From Laburnicola sp. R22_1 (lineage: Eukaryota; Ascomycota; Dothideomycetes; Pleosporales; Didymosphaeriaceae): a DNA stretch of 64,000 bases. The first letter of the stretch is position 1, and each line of letters begins with the position of its first letter. Of the stretch, positions 11,183 to 25,542 are shown piece after piece. Location of the stretch: the NCBI GenBank assembly GCA_014281115.1, contig JACONQ010000016.1, positions 1,054,001 to 1,118,000 on the forward strand, written 5' to 3'. The position numbers and the translations under genes are program-made. Below the pieces are notes generated by a model, which did no database searches, was not told where the DNA came from, and saw nothing but the letters and a program-made list of their open reading frames with translations.

Positions 11183-14100
11183 CACCTCCTATAGCACAAA
11201 GGTAGCAGAGTGCTATAAAGTATAACAAAGCAAAATAAGTAAACAGAGGGCCTCTAGGGCACCTCCCTAGAAAGAACTCTATTAGGTAATAATAGATATA
11301 ACAAACTTATCCTCTAAACTAATAACTTATTAGCGGATATTAGTCATTCCTAATTACTATAAGAATCGCTCGTGCTTACTACTATTAGAGAGAGACTTTA
11401 TTAATCTATTAGCGGGCATATTAGCAGTTCCTATCTAGGTAACGTTAATATTCCCGGCTTTAACTTGCTCGCGGATCCACATCTAATATACTTTAATATG
11501 TCTAAGCTTCGTATTAAGCTTTTCTTTGTCCTTATTAGCGATAGAGACTGTTTGCTAGTTATTACAGTACAACATAGGTCGAACCTATAGATTAAACCTA
11601 ATAGCTTTAAATGTGTTTATCCACCAGAATAACTTAGTACTAGTAGTTAACAGGGCAAATAGTTTAGCCTTAGTAGTTAATTTAGTAACAGATCTTATAA
11701 TTTTTGCCTTCTAATTAATAACTATACTATAGAGCTTAAATATATAGGCAAATAAGCTTTAAGCAGTATTAGGATTGTTAGCAAACGCGACATTAGAGGC
11801 ACTAAAGAACAACAACTCCTTAGCTTCCTTATTATTAATTTGACTAATGTAGTTGGCGTTCTTAGAGCGTGCTATTATTACTCCAATTGCCCAGAATCGG
11901 AAGTTGTATAAGTATTACTATACAGACTTAATAGTAGCAAGATACTTTTGGCTTGAATTATTTAGATAGCTGGTAAGTATTAAGTGCGCTTTTGCCACAT
12001 TAGGCCAGGTGAAATATAAGATAAAGCCAAGGCATCTAACTAGGATCTAATATAGGCGGGTGTGCTCCGCATTAGGTTTATCTATACTTAGGGGGAGATA
12101 AGACTCGCGCAGAGGGACCTTAGGGTGTTGGCTACCCTAAAGGAGATTGTGGTTATGGCAGACTTTTGCGATATAGGAGTCTTGGATTATCTAGACTTTG
12201 CCTTTCGCATAGTCTCTAATAATGCGTATCCCTAGGAACTAGCCTAGTTCTTTTAAGCTTTGTATCTTATATTGTTTCGTAAACTCGCGTTAAAACTATT
12301 AATAATATTATTAATCGCCTTTGCGAAAAAGGACAATAATATTATCTATATAATAAAATAGTATTAGCTTGCCATTAGTAAATAGGCAAGGAATACCCTT
12401 AACTTAAGTAAAGCCTATATTAACAAGAGTCTTCTTTAGGTGTTTGTGCCATAGTGCTAGGGCATTCTTAAGCCTATATAGTGCTCAGCGTAGTCGCATT
12501 ATATTGCCTAGTCTGTCTTAGAACCTATCTAGAGTCTAGACGTAACAGAGTTAGGCTAGGTACGCGTTAAGGAAAGTATTCTTAACGTCGTACTAGTAGG
12601 CAAGGAGTCTAAAGGCGCACATAATAGCGATAAGGAAGTGGAGCGTTCGAGCTGCGAGGGTAGCTGCGTAGGTATTATCCTAAGTCGTCTGCAAATCTCC
12701 TCTTACAACTAGTCGAGCTTTGTAGCTAGTCAAGTAGCTATTAGCATCGAACTTGTACGTAAAAACTCATATTAGCGGCAGGGTCTTAGTATCTAGGTAC
12801 TCCTTTACATTATCTTTCACCTTCTTAAATACACCTTTGTAAAGCTGCTTCTTAATCTCCTTATTTATAGCAGCGAACCACTTATTAGCATTAGGACAGG
12901 ATTTGACCTTAGCCTAGTTCTTTAGTGGCGGCGGCAGTTAATTACAGTAAACCTTTAACTCTTTATTTAGGGGCAGTTGCACAATTGCTATAGCAAATGT
13001 TTACTAGTACAGAGAAGCGTGCGTACTAAAATAGTCCCTAGGCATATTGTCTTCTCTACCACCTCCCCAACAACAGGACCCTAGAACAATATTATCTGCA
13101 GCAATATTAGGGTTTGTCCGTCTTAGAGTATTATTCTAATAGCAGTTTAGCGCAGTATCTCTAGAAGCAATCTCTCTCTAGCCTTTTAGTTAAGAATAAT
13201 TATAAGTGCTAGGTACTAGTATCTCTTAGGGTGTAAGTAATCCTTTATAGGCCTCCTATTAAATCTGCTCTTTGGCATTATCTAGCCTAGTAGCCTCTTC
13301 TTCTTAATCCTTAATATTATCCTGAACTATATATTAACGATGTGTTATATCACGATAAATCTGCTCAATAACGGGATCTTCCTCCTTGTCCAATGAATCG
13401 ATATCAAGGACTCTAACTACGCGTCGTATCTCCTCTGTTATAGGCTTAAGTTATAGAGCCAAGTAGCGTTAGTCTTGTACAAAGACAACATCACGTGTTC
13501 GAACAACACTATTAGCCCCAGGAACCCATACACAAAAGATATTCGTTCCTTCGTATCTAACTAGCCATCTAGTAATCGACCTTAATTCAAGCTTGTCACC
13601 TTTGGCCACCTTAGTATTACAGAATAGGGCTTTAGCACTAATAACGTCTATGTGTGCAAGAGACAGCTTCACCTTACGTACATGTTTGTAGGGCGTCTTC
13701 TAGTTAAGAACCTCTATTGGCAATTAATTAAGGATGTAAATAGCTATTAGGCATAACTTGTTAGTTAGTTTCTTAGGCAAATTTGCTTTAATTTGCAAAG
13801 CTCTTACTATAGTGATAATAAGGTTACTAGCCTTCTTAGGCAGGCTAGTTATTTCTTCTACACTAATAGCACGTTGCTTAGCTATAATACCTAGGTCTTA
13901 AAAGACCTTCTAGAGATTAGCATAACCCTTTTTGTTGTCACAGCGAACGTATATAACAATTGCGTTAAACTAGGTCTATATAAGCGCTAGTATCTATTAA
14001 ACTAAGTATATTAGAGTCTTCTTTTTCTTATTACAAAGAGTCTTCCCTAAATAGTATCTGCTATATTAACACACAGCGTGTAAGAGCCACTTGTCCCTAT

Positions 14101-16141
14101 TATAGCAAGCTTCACCCGTCTTCCTAAGTTGTACAAGGTTAATGCCAATACGTTTAAAGGGGCGTGTCGCAGGCTCGCGTTAAGGGCGTCGACTAATAAT
14201 CTTAGAAAGCTTAGAGTTAATACACTTTTCACATTCCCTCTATTATAGGGCTTAGGGGCCAGTAATAAGCCTAATACTATCCACTGCCTACTCTAGGTAT
14301 TTAATCGCGCGTCGTCCTGCATAAGCTAGCATCTAATAAGCTTCTATAGGGGTGACTTATAGAGGCTTGCGCTCTATACGGCTTAGCTTGGCTAACTTTA
14401 ACTAAATCGCGAATATATACAACTCTAATGTGTTTAAACATATTGCCTTATTAGAGTTTATAACCTAATAGCCACCCTACTTATTAAGTGTACAGAATAT
14501 GTCCATTAAAGCGCTCCTTAGATAGAGATAGCTACGTTCCAAGTCAAACTCAATACCAACTAATTAATAGTGTAAGAGTGACACTACTAATATAAAGAAC
14601 GTGGGAATAAGTGCTACTTATATTATAGTTACTTAACGTTCGCTAGTTAGAGTATTAATAAACAGCTTAACATTTCCCTACTTATATATCTATAGGGCTT
14701 ACGTGCCAGCTAGTAGGATATTATCTAGGTATCCATCTTAAATCTTCTCCTAAGTCTTTAGCCAATTGTTTGTGACATATAGATTAGAGCCAGAATCTAG
14801 TATCCACTTATTAATTAATAGTAGTAGAGGCTATTAAACAGTAGCTGTACTAAGTAGAGTAACAACCTAAGTTGCGTTCTAGCTATCTTGCTAGTGCATA
14901 ACTGCTCCTATTAAGTTTTAAGCATTTAATAGAGGGTAACTAGTGTCTATTAAGAAATCATTCTTATTGGCAGCAGCTGCCTTTTCACTAGCTTTCTTCT
15001 TAGCTCTAAACAAAGCTACGCTTAAAGGGTTGCCTTTGCCTAGTTTCCTAACTCTGTTAAACTTGGCTAAGACAGCTAGGTCGGGCCTCTATCCAGCAGG
15101 TTAGAAAGAAGGCACCATATAAAAGCACTGTTTAAATAGGTGCTATTCCCCACAGATGCACGTAACTATACGTTTCTAGGTGTTGCTGTTAGTGTTTAGA
15201 CTAGGGCGTCCTAAAACAGCATATGTTCTAAGTGCTAACGCTATAGGGTTCAAGGTGCGTTAAAACTATTAATAGTTCTCCACTAGTGCAACAGGATCTA
15301 TATATAGGGTTCCGTTTATCTTAGCTCGCGTAATCTTCTAAATTTCGTGCGTAATAAAGGACTTATCAATTCCCCTAATTGCTTAAAGAAAGTCCTGCTA
15401 TGCCTAATAGTCCTAAACTTTAGGTAGTTTTAGTTTAATTATGTCGCGAAGGATAGTAATATAGCTCTTATACCAAGCATCCATCTTCTATTATTGCGGA
15501 ACCTTCTTAATCTTATCGTACTACTCAAGCAACTTATACTTGCGTTCTACTACTAATATACAGAATATCTTCTTAAGTTATATAAGTTATTCGTAGGGTG
15601 TTTTAGCATCCTTAATAATTAGAATATGCCTACTAGCAATTATTCTTGCAATCTCCTGTATTAGGTTATTAAGAGCGTTCTCCTTCTTCTGCCAGACTGC
15701 CAGCTTTATTGCGTAGAACCTATGCTAGAAGGTGTAGTCCTCTTATTTTAATTTTATAAGTTTGTCTAGTTTAATATTATTATCGCCCTAGATAATACTT
15801 AAAGCTTTATTAGGTGTGTTGTCCTTTTTAAATAAGCATAGTAGTCGCTCTTTAGGTTTCTTATTATAGATTTTCTTAATAGTATCTACTATTAAATCTA
15901 AGTTATAATAGTTCTAGATCTTATATACTTTAGTAGTCCTCTTTTATAGAAAGATTTACTTTAACTAATCGCTTAGCTTATTAAGAATAATTGTCTCCTT
16001 AACAATTAGCTCGTCCTCTTTATTACTTATTATGGCAAACTAGAGCTTATTAAGTTAATCTCTATTATAGAAAGCGCGTGTGTATAGTAAGTAAGTAGAG
16101 TATAAACTATAGTCGAATTAAGTATAGGCCGGGCTTATAAC

Positions 16142-16293
16142 TATAAGAAATAAGTAGGGTAGTAATTAGGAATAAGAGACTGAGTTAATTATAACAAGCT
16201 AAACAGAAAAACTGCTTAAGTAGCAGAATCGTTATTAGCAACTAGTCTACATCAGGTTGGTAGTATTATGTAATATCGTACTCCACACTAACA
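16142..16293 (-). repeat. 5' LTR of A3
   Basis: This 152-bp LTR is followed on the low-coordinate side by the tRNA-Met-type primer site (plus strand GGGCTTATAAC). Confidence 0.9.
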
Positions 16294-16785
16294 TTATAAT
16301 AGCCAGATAGAGCCATTCTTATAGTCTCTATACGTTTAAATGCCACAGAATATTTAAAGCTCTCCTAGAGATCGAATCTTATATTAGCGCAGAAGCTTCT
16401 GCTTAAATTTATATAGTGCAGCCTTATAAGCTAGTAGGCAGAGTATAACAATATTATCCACATAGAAGAAGACTAGAAGCTTATTATTCTTCTATAGATA
16501 AGGAACGTCTTTAACTTCGCGTAGGCCTAGCTTAGTAAGCGTCTTAATAAGCTCTTAATACTAGAGTAGTAGTAAGGTCTTTAGGCTATATAGAGCTCGA
16601 CATAGTCTCTATAGATAGTTAGGGTTAGAGAATTCTTCTAGTAAGTAATAATAAACTAGTGTTACAAGCTAAGCATTTATAAATGCGTTAATAGTATTAT
16701 ATTAACAAATTTTCATATTAAAGTAGGCAGCTATAGCAACTAAAGGTCGGAATATTCGAACCACTAAAGTGACTGCGTAGGTATC

Positions 16786-16937
16786 TATAAGGAATAAGTA
16801 GGGTAGTAATTAGGAATAAGAGGCTAAGTTAATTGTAACAAGCTAAACAGAGAAACTACTTAAGTAGCAGAATCGTAATTAGCAACTAGTCTACATTAGG
16901 TTAGTGGTATTATGTAATATCGTACTCCACACTAACA
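16786..16937 (-). repeat. 3' LTR of A4
   Basis: This 152-bp LTR ends CACTAACA at 16937. Confidence 0.9.
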
Positions 16938-18349
16938 CACCTCCTATAGCACAAAGGTAGCAGAGTGCTATAAAGTATAACAAAGCAAAATAAGTAAACA
17001 AAGGGCCTTAGGGCACCTTCCTAGGAAGAACTCTATTAGGTAATAATAGATATAACAAACTTATCCTCTAAACTAATAACTTGTTAGCAGATATCGGTCA
17101 TTCCTAATTACTACAAGAATCGCTCGTGCTTACTACTATTAGAGAGAGACTTTATTAATCCATCAGCGGGCATATCAGTAGTTCCCATCTAGGTAATATT
17201 AATATTTCCGGCTTCAACTTACTCGCAAATCCACATCTAATATACTTTAATATGTCTAAGCTTCGTATTAAGCTTTTCTTCGTCCTTATTAGCAATAGAG
17301 ACTATTTGCTGATTATTATAGTACAACATAGGTCGAACCTCTAGATTAAACCCAATAGCTTTAAAGGTGTTCATCCACTAGGATAACTTAGTGCCAGTAG
17401 TTAATAGGGCAAACAGTTCGGCCTTAGTAGTTAATTTAGTAACAGATCTTATAATTTTTACCTTCTAATTAATAACTATACTATAGAGCTTAAACACATA
17501 GGCGAATAAGCTTTAAGCAGTATTAGGATCGTTAGCAAACGCGGCATTAGAGGCAATAAAGAATAATAACTCCTTAGCTTCCTTATTGTTAATTTAACTA
17601 ATATAGTTAGCGTTCTTAGAGCGTGCTATTATTATTGCTCCAATTGCCCAGAATCAGAAGTCGTATAAGTATTGCCACACAGACTTAACAGCAGCAAGAT
17701 ACTTTTAGCTTAAATTATTTAGATGGCGGGCAAGTATTAAGTGCACTTTTACCACATTAGGCCAGGTGAAATATAAGATAAAGCCAAGGCATCCAACTAG
17801 GATCTAATATAGGCGGGTGCGCTCCGCGTTAGGTTCATCTATACTTAGGGGGAGATAAGACTCGCGCAGAGGGACCTTAGGGTGTCGGCTGCCCTAAAGA
17901 AGATTGTGGTCATAGCAGACTTTTGCAATATAGGAGTCTTGGATTATCCAGACCTTGCCTTTCGCATAGTCTCTAATAATGCGTATCCCTAGGAACCAGC
18001 GTAGTTCTCCTAAGCTTTGTATCTCGTATCATTTCGTAAACTCGTGTTAAAACTATTAATAATATTGTTAATCGCCTTTGCAAAAAAGGACAACAATATT
18101 ATCTACGTAATAGAATAGTATTAGCTTGCTATTAGTGAATAGGCAAGGGATACCCTTAACTTAAGTAAAGCCCATATTAATAAGGGTCTTCTTTAGGTGT
18201 TTGTGCCATAGTGCTAGGGCATCCTTAAGCCCATACAGTGCTTGGCGTAGTCGCATCATATTGCCTAGTCTGTCTTAGAACCCATCTGGAGTCCAGACGT
18301 AACAGAGTCGGGCTAGGTACGCGTTGAGGAAAGCATTCTTAACGTCGTA

Positions 18350-18739
18350 CTAGTAGGCAAGGAGTCCAAAGGCGCACATAATAGCGATAAGGAAGCGGAG
18401 CGTTCGAGCCGCAAGGGTGGCTGCGTAGGTATCATCCCAAGTCGTCTGCAAATCTCCTCTCACGACTAGTCGAGCTTTGTAGCTAGTCAAGTAGCCATCA
18501 GCATCGAACTTGTACGTGAAAACCCACATTAGCGGCAGGGTCTTAGCATCTGGGTGCTCCTTCATGTTATCTTTTACCTTCTTAAATACACCTTTGTAAA
18601 GCTGCTCCTCAATCTCCTTGTTTGCAGCAGCGAACCACTTATTAGCATTAGGGCGGGATTTGACCTCAGCCCAGTTCTTTGGTGGCGGCGGCAGTTGATT
18701 ACAGTAAACCTTTAACTCTTTATTTAGGGGCAGTTGCAC
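18350..18739 (-). pseudogene. Open segment of A4 reverse transcriptase
   Basis: This 129-residue open stretch covers the start of the Ty1/copia reverse-transcriptase domain (RVT_2 family). A linker with four prolines comes first, then a WVFTYKFD block and an ARLVVRGDLQTTWDDTYAAT block. The frame continues into QYDVKNAFLNAYLA-type residues, but a CAG-to-TAG stop ends it. The YVDD catalytic box lies further on, near 18115. The segment is a remnant of the gag-pol polyprotein and not a separate gene. Confidence 0.85.
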
Positions 18740-21700
18740 AATTGCCGTAGCAAATGTTTGCCAGTATAGAGAAGCGTGCGTACTAAAATAGTCCCTAGGC
18801 GTATCGTCTCCTCTACCACCTCCCCAACAACAGGACCCTAGAACGATATTGTCTGCAGCAATATTAGGGTTTGTCCGTCTTAGAGCGTTATTCTAATAGC
18901 GGTTTAGCGCAGTATCTCCAGAAGCAATCTCTCTCCAGCCTTTTAGTTAAGAATAATTATAAGTGCTAGGTACTAGTATCTCTTAGGGTGTAAGTAATCC
19001 TTTATAGGCCTCCTATTAAATCTGCTCTTTGGCATTATCTAGCCTAGTAGCCTCTTCTTCTTAATCCTCAATATTATCCTTAACTATATGTTGACAATGT
19101 GTTATATCACGATGGATCTGCTCGATAACGGGATCTTCCTCCTCGTCCGATGAATCGATATCAAGGACTCTGACTACGCGTCGTATCTCCTCCGTCATAG
19201 GCTTAAGTTGTAGAGCCGAGTAGCGTTGGTCTCGTACGAAGACAACATCACGTGTTCGAACAACACTGTCAGCCCCAGGAACCTATACACGGAAGATATT
19301 CGTTCCTTCGTATCCAACTAGCCATCTAGTAATCGACCTTGACTCGAGCTTGTCACCTTTGGCCACCTTAGTATTACGGAATAGGGCTTTAGCACTGATA
19401 ATGTCTATGTGTGCAAGAGACGGCTTCACCTTGCGTATATGTTCGTAGGGCGTCTTCTAGTTAAGAACCTCTATTAGCAATCGATTGAGGATGTAAATAG
19501 CTGTTAGGCATAACTTGTTAGCCAGTTCCCTAGGCAAATTTGCTTCAATCCGCAAAGCTCTTACCGCAGTAATAATAAGGTTACTAGCCTTCTTAGGTAG
19601 GCTAGTCATCTCTTCTGCACTAACAGCACGTCGCTTAGCTATAATACCCAGGTCTTAAAAGACCTCCTAAAGATTAACATAACCCTTTTCGTTATTATAG
19701 CGAATATATACAACAATCGCGTTAAACTAGGTCTATATAAGCGCCAGTATCTATTAAACTAAGCGCGTTAGAGTCTCCTTCTTCTTATTATAAAGAGTCT
19801 TTCCTAAATAGTATCTGCTATATTAACACACAGCGTGTAAGAGCCACTTGTCCCCATTATAGCAAGCTTCACCCATCTTCCTAAGTTGTACAAGGTTAAT
19901 ACTAATACGTTTAAAGGGGCGTGTCGCAGGCTCGCGTTAAGGGCGTCGACTAATAATCTTAGAAAGCTTAGAGTTAATGCACTTTTTACATCCCCTCTAT
20001 TATAAAGCTTAGGAGCCAGTAATAAGCTTAATACTATCTACTGCCTGCTCTAGGTATTTAACCACGCGTCGTCCTACATAAGCTAGCATCTAATAAGCTT
20101 CTATAGGGGTGACTTATAGAGGCTTACGCTCTATACAGCTTAGCTTAGCTAACTTTAATTGAATCGCGAATATGTACAACTCTAATGCGTTCGGACGTAT
20201 TACCTTATTAAAGTCCATAACCTAATAGCCACCCTACTTATTAAGTGTGCAAAATATGTCCATTAAAGCGCTCCTTAAATAGAGACAGCTACGTCCCAAG
20301 TCAAACTTAATACCAACTAATTGATAGCATAAGAGTAACACTACTAATATAAAGAACGTGGGAATAAGTGCTACCCATATTATAGTTACTTAATATTCGC
20401 CAGTTAGAGTATTAATAAACAGCTTAACATTTCCCTACTTATATATCTGCAGGGCTTGCGTGCTAGCTAGTAGGATATTATCTAGGTGTCTATCTTAAAT
20501 CTTCTCCCAAGTCTTTGGCCAATAGTTTGTGATATGTAGATTGGAGCCAGGATCCAGTATTCACTTATTAATTAATAGCGGTGGAGGCTATTAAACAGCA
20601 GCTGTACTAAGTAAAGTAACAACCTAAGCTGCGTTTTGGCTGCCTTGCCAGTGCATAACTGCTCCTATTAAGTTTTAAGCATTTAATAAAGGGTGACTAG
20701 TGTCTATTAAGAAATCATTCTTATTAGCAGCAGCTGCCTTTTCACTAGCTTTCTTCTTAGCTCCGAACAGAGCTGCGCTTAAAGGGTTGCCTTTGCCTAG
20801 TTTCCTAACTCTATTAAACTCGGCTAAGACAGCTGGGTCGGGCCTCTATCCAGCAGGTTGGAGAGAAGGCACTACATAGGAGCACTGTTTAAACAGGTGC
20901 TGTTCCCCACAGATACATGTGACTGTACGTTTCTGGGTGTTGCTGTTAGTGTTTAGACTAGGGCGTCCTAAAACGGCGTATGTTCCAAGTGCTAACGCTA
21001 CAGGGTTCAAGGTGCGTCAGAACCATTAATAGTTCTCCACTAGTGCAATAGGATCTATATACAGAGTTCCGTTTATCTTAGCTCGCGTGATCTCCTAAAT
21101 TTCGTGCGTAACAAAGGACTCATCAATTCCCCTAATTGCTTAAAGAAAGTCCTGCTGTGCTTAATAGTCCTGGACTTTAGGTAGTTTTAGTTTAATTATA
21201 TTGCGAAGGATAGTGATATAGCTCTTATACTAAGCATCCATCTTCTATTGTTGTGGAACCTTCTTAATCTTGTCGTACTGCTCGAGCAACTTATACTTGC
21301 GTTCTGCTACTAATATACAGAATATCTTCTTAAGTTGTATAAGTTATTTGTATGGAGTTTTAGCATCCTTAATAACTAGAATATGCCTGCTAGCGATCGT
21401 CCTTGCAATCTCCCATGCTAGGTTATTAAGAGCGTTCTCCTTCTTCTGCTAAACTGCCAGCTTTATTGCGTAGAACCCATGCCAGAAGGTGTAGTCCTCT
21501 TATTTAGATTTCGTAAGTTCGTCTAGTTTAATATTATTATCGCCCTAGATAATACTTAAAGCTTTGTTAGGTGTGTTGTCCTTTTTAAATAAGCGTAGTA
21601 GTCGCTCCTTAGGTTTCTCATTATAGATTTTCTTAACAGTATCTACTATCAAATCTAGGTTACAATAGTCCCAGATCTTATATGCCTTAGCGGTCCTCTT

Positions 21701-21898
21701 TCGCAAAAAGATCCACTTTAACCAATCGCTCGGCTTATTAAGGATAATCGTCTCCTTAACAATTAGCTCGTCCTCTTTGTTTCTCATCGTGGCAAACTAG
21801 AGCTCGTTAAGTTAATCTCCATTATAGAAAGCGCGTGTGTATAGTAAGTAAGTAAAGTATAAACTATAGTCGAATTAAGCGTAGGCCAGGCTTATAAC

Positions 21899-22050
21899 TA
21901 TAAGGGATAAGTAGGGTAGCAATTAGAAATAAGAGACTAAGTTAATTGTAATAAGCTAAACAGAGAAACTGCTTAAGTAGCAGAATCGTAATTAGCAACT
22001 AGTCTATATTAGGTTAGTGGTATTATGTAATATCGTACTTCACACTAATA
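21899..22050 (-). repeat. 5' LTR of A4
   Basis: This 152-bp LTR ends CACTAATA (CACTAACA mutated) at 22050. The primer site GTTATAAGCCTGGCC lies next to it on the minus strand at 21884-21898. Confidence 0.9.
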
Positions 22051-25000
22051 GTATCCTTAGTAGTCGCCTGTAGATTGCCTTATACGTAGATACGGGCCTT
22101 ATATTTTATAAGGTAGCTTTAATTATTAAGCTTATACTTAAAGACCCACATTAATAAGAGGACCTCTTAGTCTTACGGGTTAAACTCCTGCTAGGTAATC
22201 CTCTTATATGTGCCTTTTTGCTTTACGTTACTAATTTCTTATTTTATAGCCTAGAGGAAGCCTTTCCTATATAAAGATGACATTTTTATTACATCTCTAT
22301 AGAGACGCGGCTTAGGAGGTAGCTTAGTGTAGTAAAATCGTGTTTTTAATACTATAGCTAAGGCTACTACGTATGCTAACTAGTATGTGTTAATAAAAAA
22401 GCTGCTACTATTCTAAAATGGCTTTCTAGATCTTGTTAACCCTTTAGGTAGTATATAAGACTAACGAAGGTTACTATTAATTAGTTTTTAATTTTCTACT
22501 TAGTTTAAGTCTATTTATAAGACAGAATCTAATATTTTATATTTACACTTTTTTAAAAATATAAATAGTAGTAGTGAGCTAGTTAGTGTAGCTAATAGTT
22601 ATTATAAGGTAAGCCCCGTAAGCTGCTATGAACCTTAGTAGTCTCTATTTAACTTAGTGTTAGAAGCTACTAATAGTAACTTCTTATCTAGTGTTAGGTT
22701 GTTATTACTTTTTACGTTAATTAGCTTTTCTCTATAATAGCAGTAGTCTGGCTAGACTAGTCTAGATCTAACATAAGCTTATCTTTAGATAAATCTTCTA
22801 TAGAGCTGTCTTAGCTATATATTAAAGGTAGTTAATACTTATGGGCAAATTACTCTAGCTTAAAGTCTTGTAGAAGCGGATCTGCTTTATCGTGTAGTTA
22901 ATAGAAGAGGTCTTCTTAGAAGGTAATATCTCTTACACAAATAACTTTGCCTCTATAAGCTTGGCTTCTTGCCTTAGGCATCTAGATTTAGTAGATGTTT
23001 AACAAGTTGTAGCTAACTAGGTATCCTACTAATACTTAGTAGCCATAGACGCGTAGGTAAGCAATTAACGGTTTCTTACTATAGGCAATTTCGAATAGTG
23101 TTTTCTAGCCTAGTAATCGCGTAGGTGTACGATTAAGCAGGTATACTGCTATAGGGTAGATCTTAGAGCCAAGTGCTAGAGGTAGGTTTAAGGTAATCCT
23201 TATTAAACAACTTCTCTTAATAAGACTTCTGCCTAAGCGCTCTACTAAGCTGTTCTGCTCTTTAGTGTGTAGAGCTCTAATCTATAACTTTATACCTTCT
23301 CTCTAATAGTAGTCTCTAGTAAAGTTATCTACTAGGCTATATTCTCGCTTATTATTAGTAATAAGAAAGGTAATAGTTGTATTAAATTCTTGTTTAATTG
23401 TTTAATCTAGACGTCTAATAATAGATAGTAGCGTAGGCTTATCTTGTCTAGGTATCGTGTAGACAAAATAAAACTTCAAGAATAGATTAAACCTATAGAA
23501 GATATATTAATTACTGTTGTAGGCTCTTGTGTTAAGCTTAATTAAATTAATAGCGATAGTTTTAAAGGCTTAGGTTGCCCCTATCTTATGGCCTATTTAA
23601 CGCGAGATAATCTAATATGCTTTGCTTTATAGGCATTCTTTGCAGTTAACTATTTAAGAAGTAGTTCTAGTAGCTGGCTATATGCCTATTACGTAACTTA
23701 ATAGTTAGTCAATCGCATTATTACTTAGATATCCTATAAGGACATAGAGCTAGGACTTGCTTAGCAATCTTAATTTAGGCGGTAGGGCTAAGTACTGTCG
23801 CCAACGTTAATAGGTAGCGAATATTTAAAGCTGAGTAGATTGGGTAGATAGAGAATTAGTTCGATAGACTACTAGCTAGTAACCACCTAGCCTAGTAAGG
23901 CTAGCAATGTCTTTAACTCGTAACCCTAATAAGTTAGACTAATATAGAGTGTTTCTGCCTAAGTTAAAATAGACGTTTAATAATAATAGTTAGGCTAGAG
24001 AGACTAGGCTTATAAAGAAGCTTAGTATTAAGACAACGCGCTTAAGCTTTATCTTTCTTTGTCCTTAAGGCGTTAATAGGAGTATCTTAACTTCTCCCTA
24101 TGCCTAAATAACCATCTCTGTGCCTTCTATAAGAACAACATTGTCTAGCGATGCAGGAGCCTTCTATTAGAACTTAGTAGGATTATTGCAGATATAGATA
24201 TTAGTGGCTAGATCTAGCGTCCATAAGTGGAGGAGTAGGAAGTGTTATAGCGTTGGCCCGTTATTAAATGCTAATAAGTAGACAGCGTAGGCTTTATAGG
24301 GAAGGTTAGCTACAGGTGCATCGCCTATGTTAATTTCTATTAAATTAGGTTCTAACCTATAGCTCCCTTAAACCCTACGCTTCTTATAGCGCTAATTCTT
24401 TTCCCAAATCTTGTTTAGTATGCCTTTTATATCCTTAGCTTTATATTTAACTATCTTCTTAGCTTTTTTAGGGTTTTCGACGAATCCTCCTCTACGCTAT
24501 AAGGTGTTAATGTACGGACACTATCCCTAATAGTGTAGATCCCCACAGAGATATGGCTTTAATAGCTTTAATAGTTTGTCCTAATAAGGTCTCTTTCTGT
24601 TGTTTTGTCTATATAGAGACTCCTCTTAATTTAATATAGCTGCAAATGCTTCGCCTTGGATAGTTAATTTTGTTGCGGTCGTACGATAGTAGCGTAGGTA
24701 TCCTGCTAGTAGTTTAGGTAGTATTGGCTAGATAGAGTCGCTATCTAAGGCAGTTAAGATAGTTTCCGCGTTAAATACTATAATAGCAATAGTAGCAGCG
24801 TAGCTAGAGTTAATCTGCCTAATAGCTTAAATAAGGTCCTTATAAGGTTAGTAGCTATGCGTCTCTAGTAGCTTAAGTTATTTAGCCCTATTATAGGCAG
24901 CAAGAAAGGTGCTATACTACTTCTCTAGATTCTCTCTATAAGTATGCAGTACTTTAGTAGTGTTATAGGCTTTCTAGACCTAATATTCTTAATTAGCTAT

Positions 25001-25337
25001 TATAGGGCTGTAGAGCTCCTATAGCATCTTAAGCTAATCGTAGAGGGACTTTTAGTCCTTAATTTAATAGACTAGGTCCTAAGTAATAGTGTTAGCTACG
25101 TGCGCTTTAATTTGGCCAATCTTATCTTTAGTTCGTCTGTATTTCTTAAGCTCCCTATAGTAGAGACTTATTTCCTAATTATACTGCGCTTAAGCTTTAG
25201 TAGTAGGTTCTGTTACTAGCGATCTGTCTTTGTTAATAGTTTAAAGCTAGGCAGGTTGCTAAGGCTTACTAAGCGTTAATAGGGGTAATAGATCTGGATT
25301 AATATATCCCTATACGTCTCTAGCCTCTGCGAGCCTT

Positions 25338-25510
25338 TGTCAGATAGAACGAGCTGTGGTGAGGTTGGATCTGTACAATCGAGCAGGGACCACCTGGCTT
25401 GGCACACTAGCGAAGAAGTCAGAACCAGCTAAACACGGTTGGAACAGAACACAATACACTCATCATTATCCATTAAGACACTACATCGCATTTAACTATC
25501 AAATCTGACA
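25338..25510 (+). repeat. 5' LTR of D
   Basis: This 173-bp LTR begins TGTCAGAT and ends ATCTGACA, a short terminal inverted repeat shared with F. Confidence 0.92.
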
Positions 25511-25520
25511 ATTAAGAGTC
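25511..25520 (+). other. Primer-binding site of D (tRNA-Lys anticodon-loop type)
   Basis: ATTAAGAGTC abuts the LTR, identical to F and B0. Confidence 0.5.
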
Positions 25521-25542
25521 TCACTGCCTCAACTGATACAAA

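Larger units (their letters stand above)
11031..16293 (-). mobile_element. Copia family A, copy A3 (full length, dead)
   Basis: This is a 5263-bp minus-strand element with LTRs at 11031-11182 (3') and 16142-16293 (5') and TSD TTATA (11026-11030, 16294-16298). The order from high to low coordinate is gag, protease, integrase (fragments at 14232-14047 and 13672-13469 remain open), reverse transcriptase (about 13000-12200) and RNase H (about 11800-11340). It is inserted near the end of the RT region of C. Stops occur at many of the same sites as in the other A copies. Confidence 0.92.
16786..22050 (-). mobile_element. Copia family A, copy A4 (full length, least mutated pol)
   Basis: This is a 5265-bp minus-strand element with LTRs at 16786-16937 and 21899-22050 and TSD GTATC (16781-16785, 22051-22055). 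It keeps the longest open stretches of family A: the gag start (21787 down to 21545, beginning MRNKEDEL) and the reverse-transcriptase N-half (18739 down to 18350), which shows WVFTYKFDADG and YKARLVVRGDLQ motifs. The gag zinc knuckle is near 20925-20885 and the protease near 20560-20530. Integrase zinc and core regions follow at about 20150-19330. It interrupts the RT region of C. Several stops are shared with A2, A3 and A5. Confidence 0.93.

Noticed and set aside
5567..22050. Reassigned TAG/TAA codons (non-standard code) in family A
   Set aside because: TAG and TAA replace both Gln and Trp codons in CpA/TpG context, and other elements and host frames use normal stops. RIP explains it.
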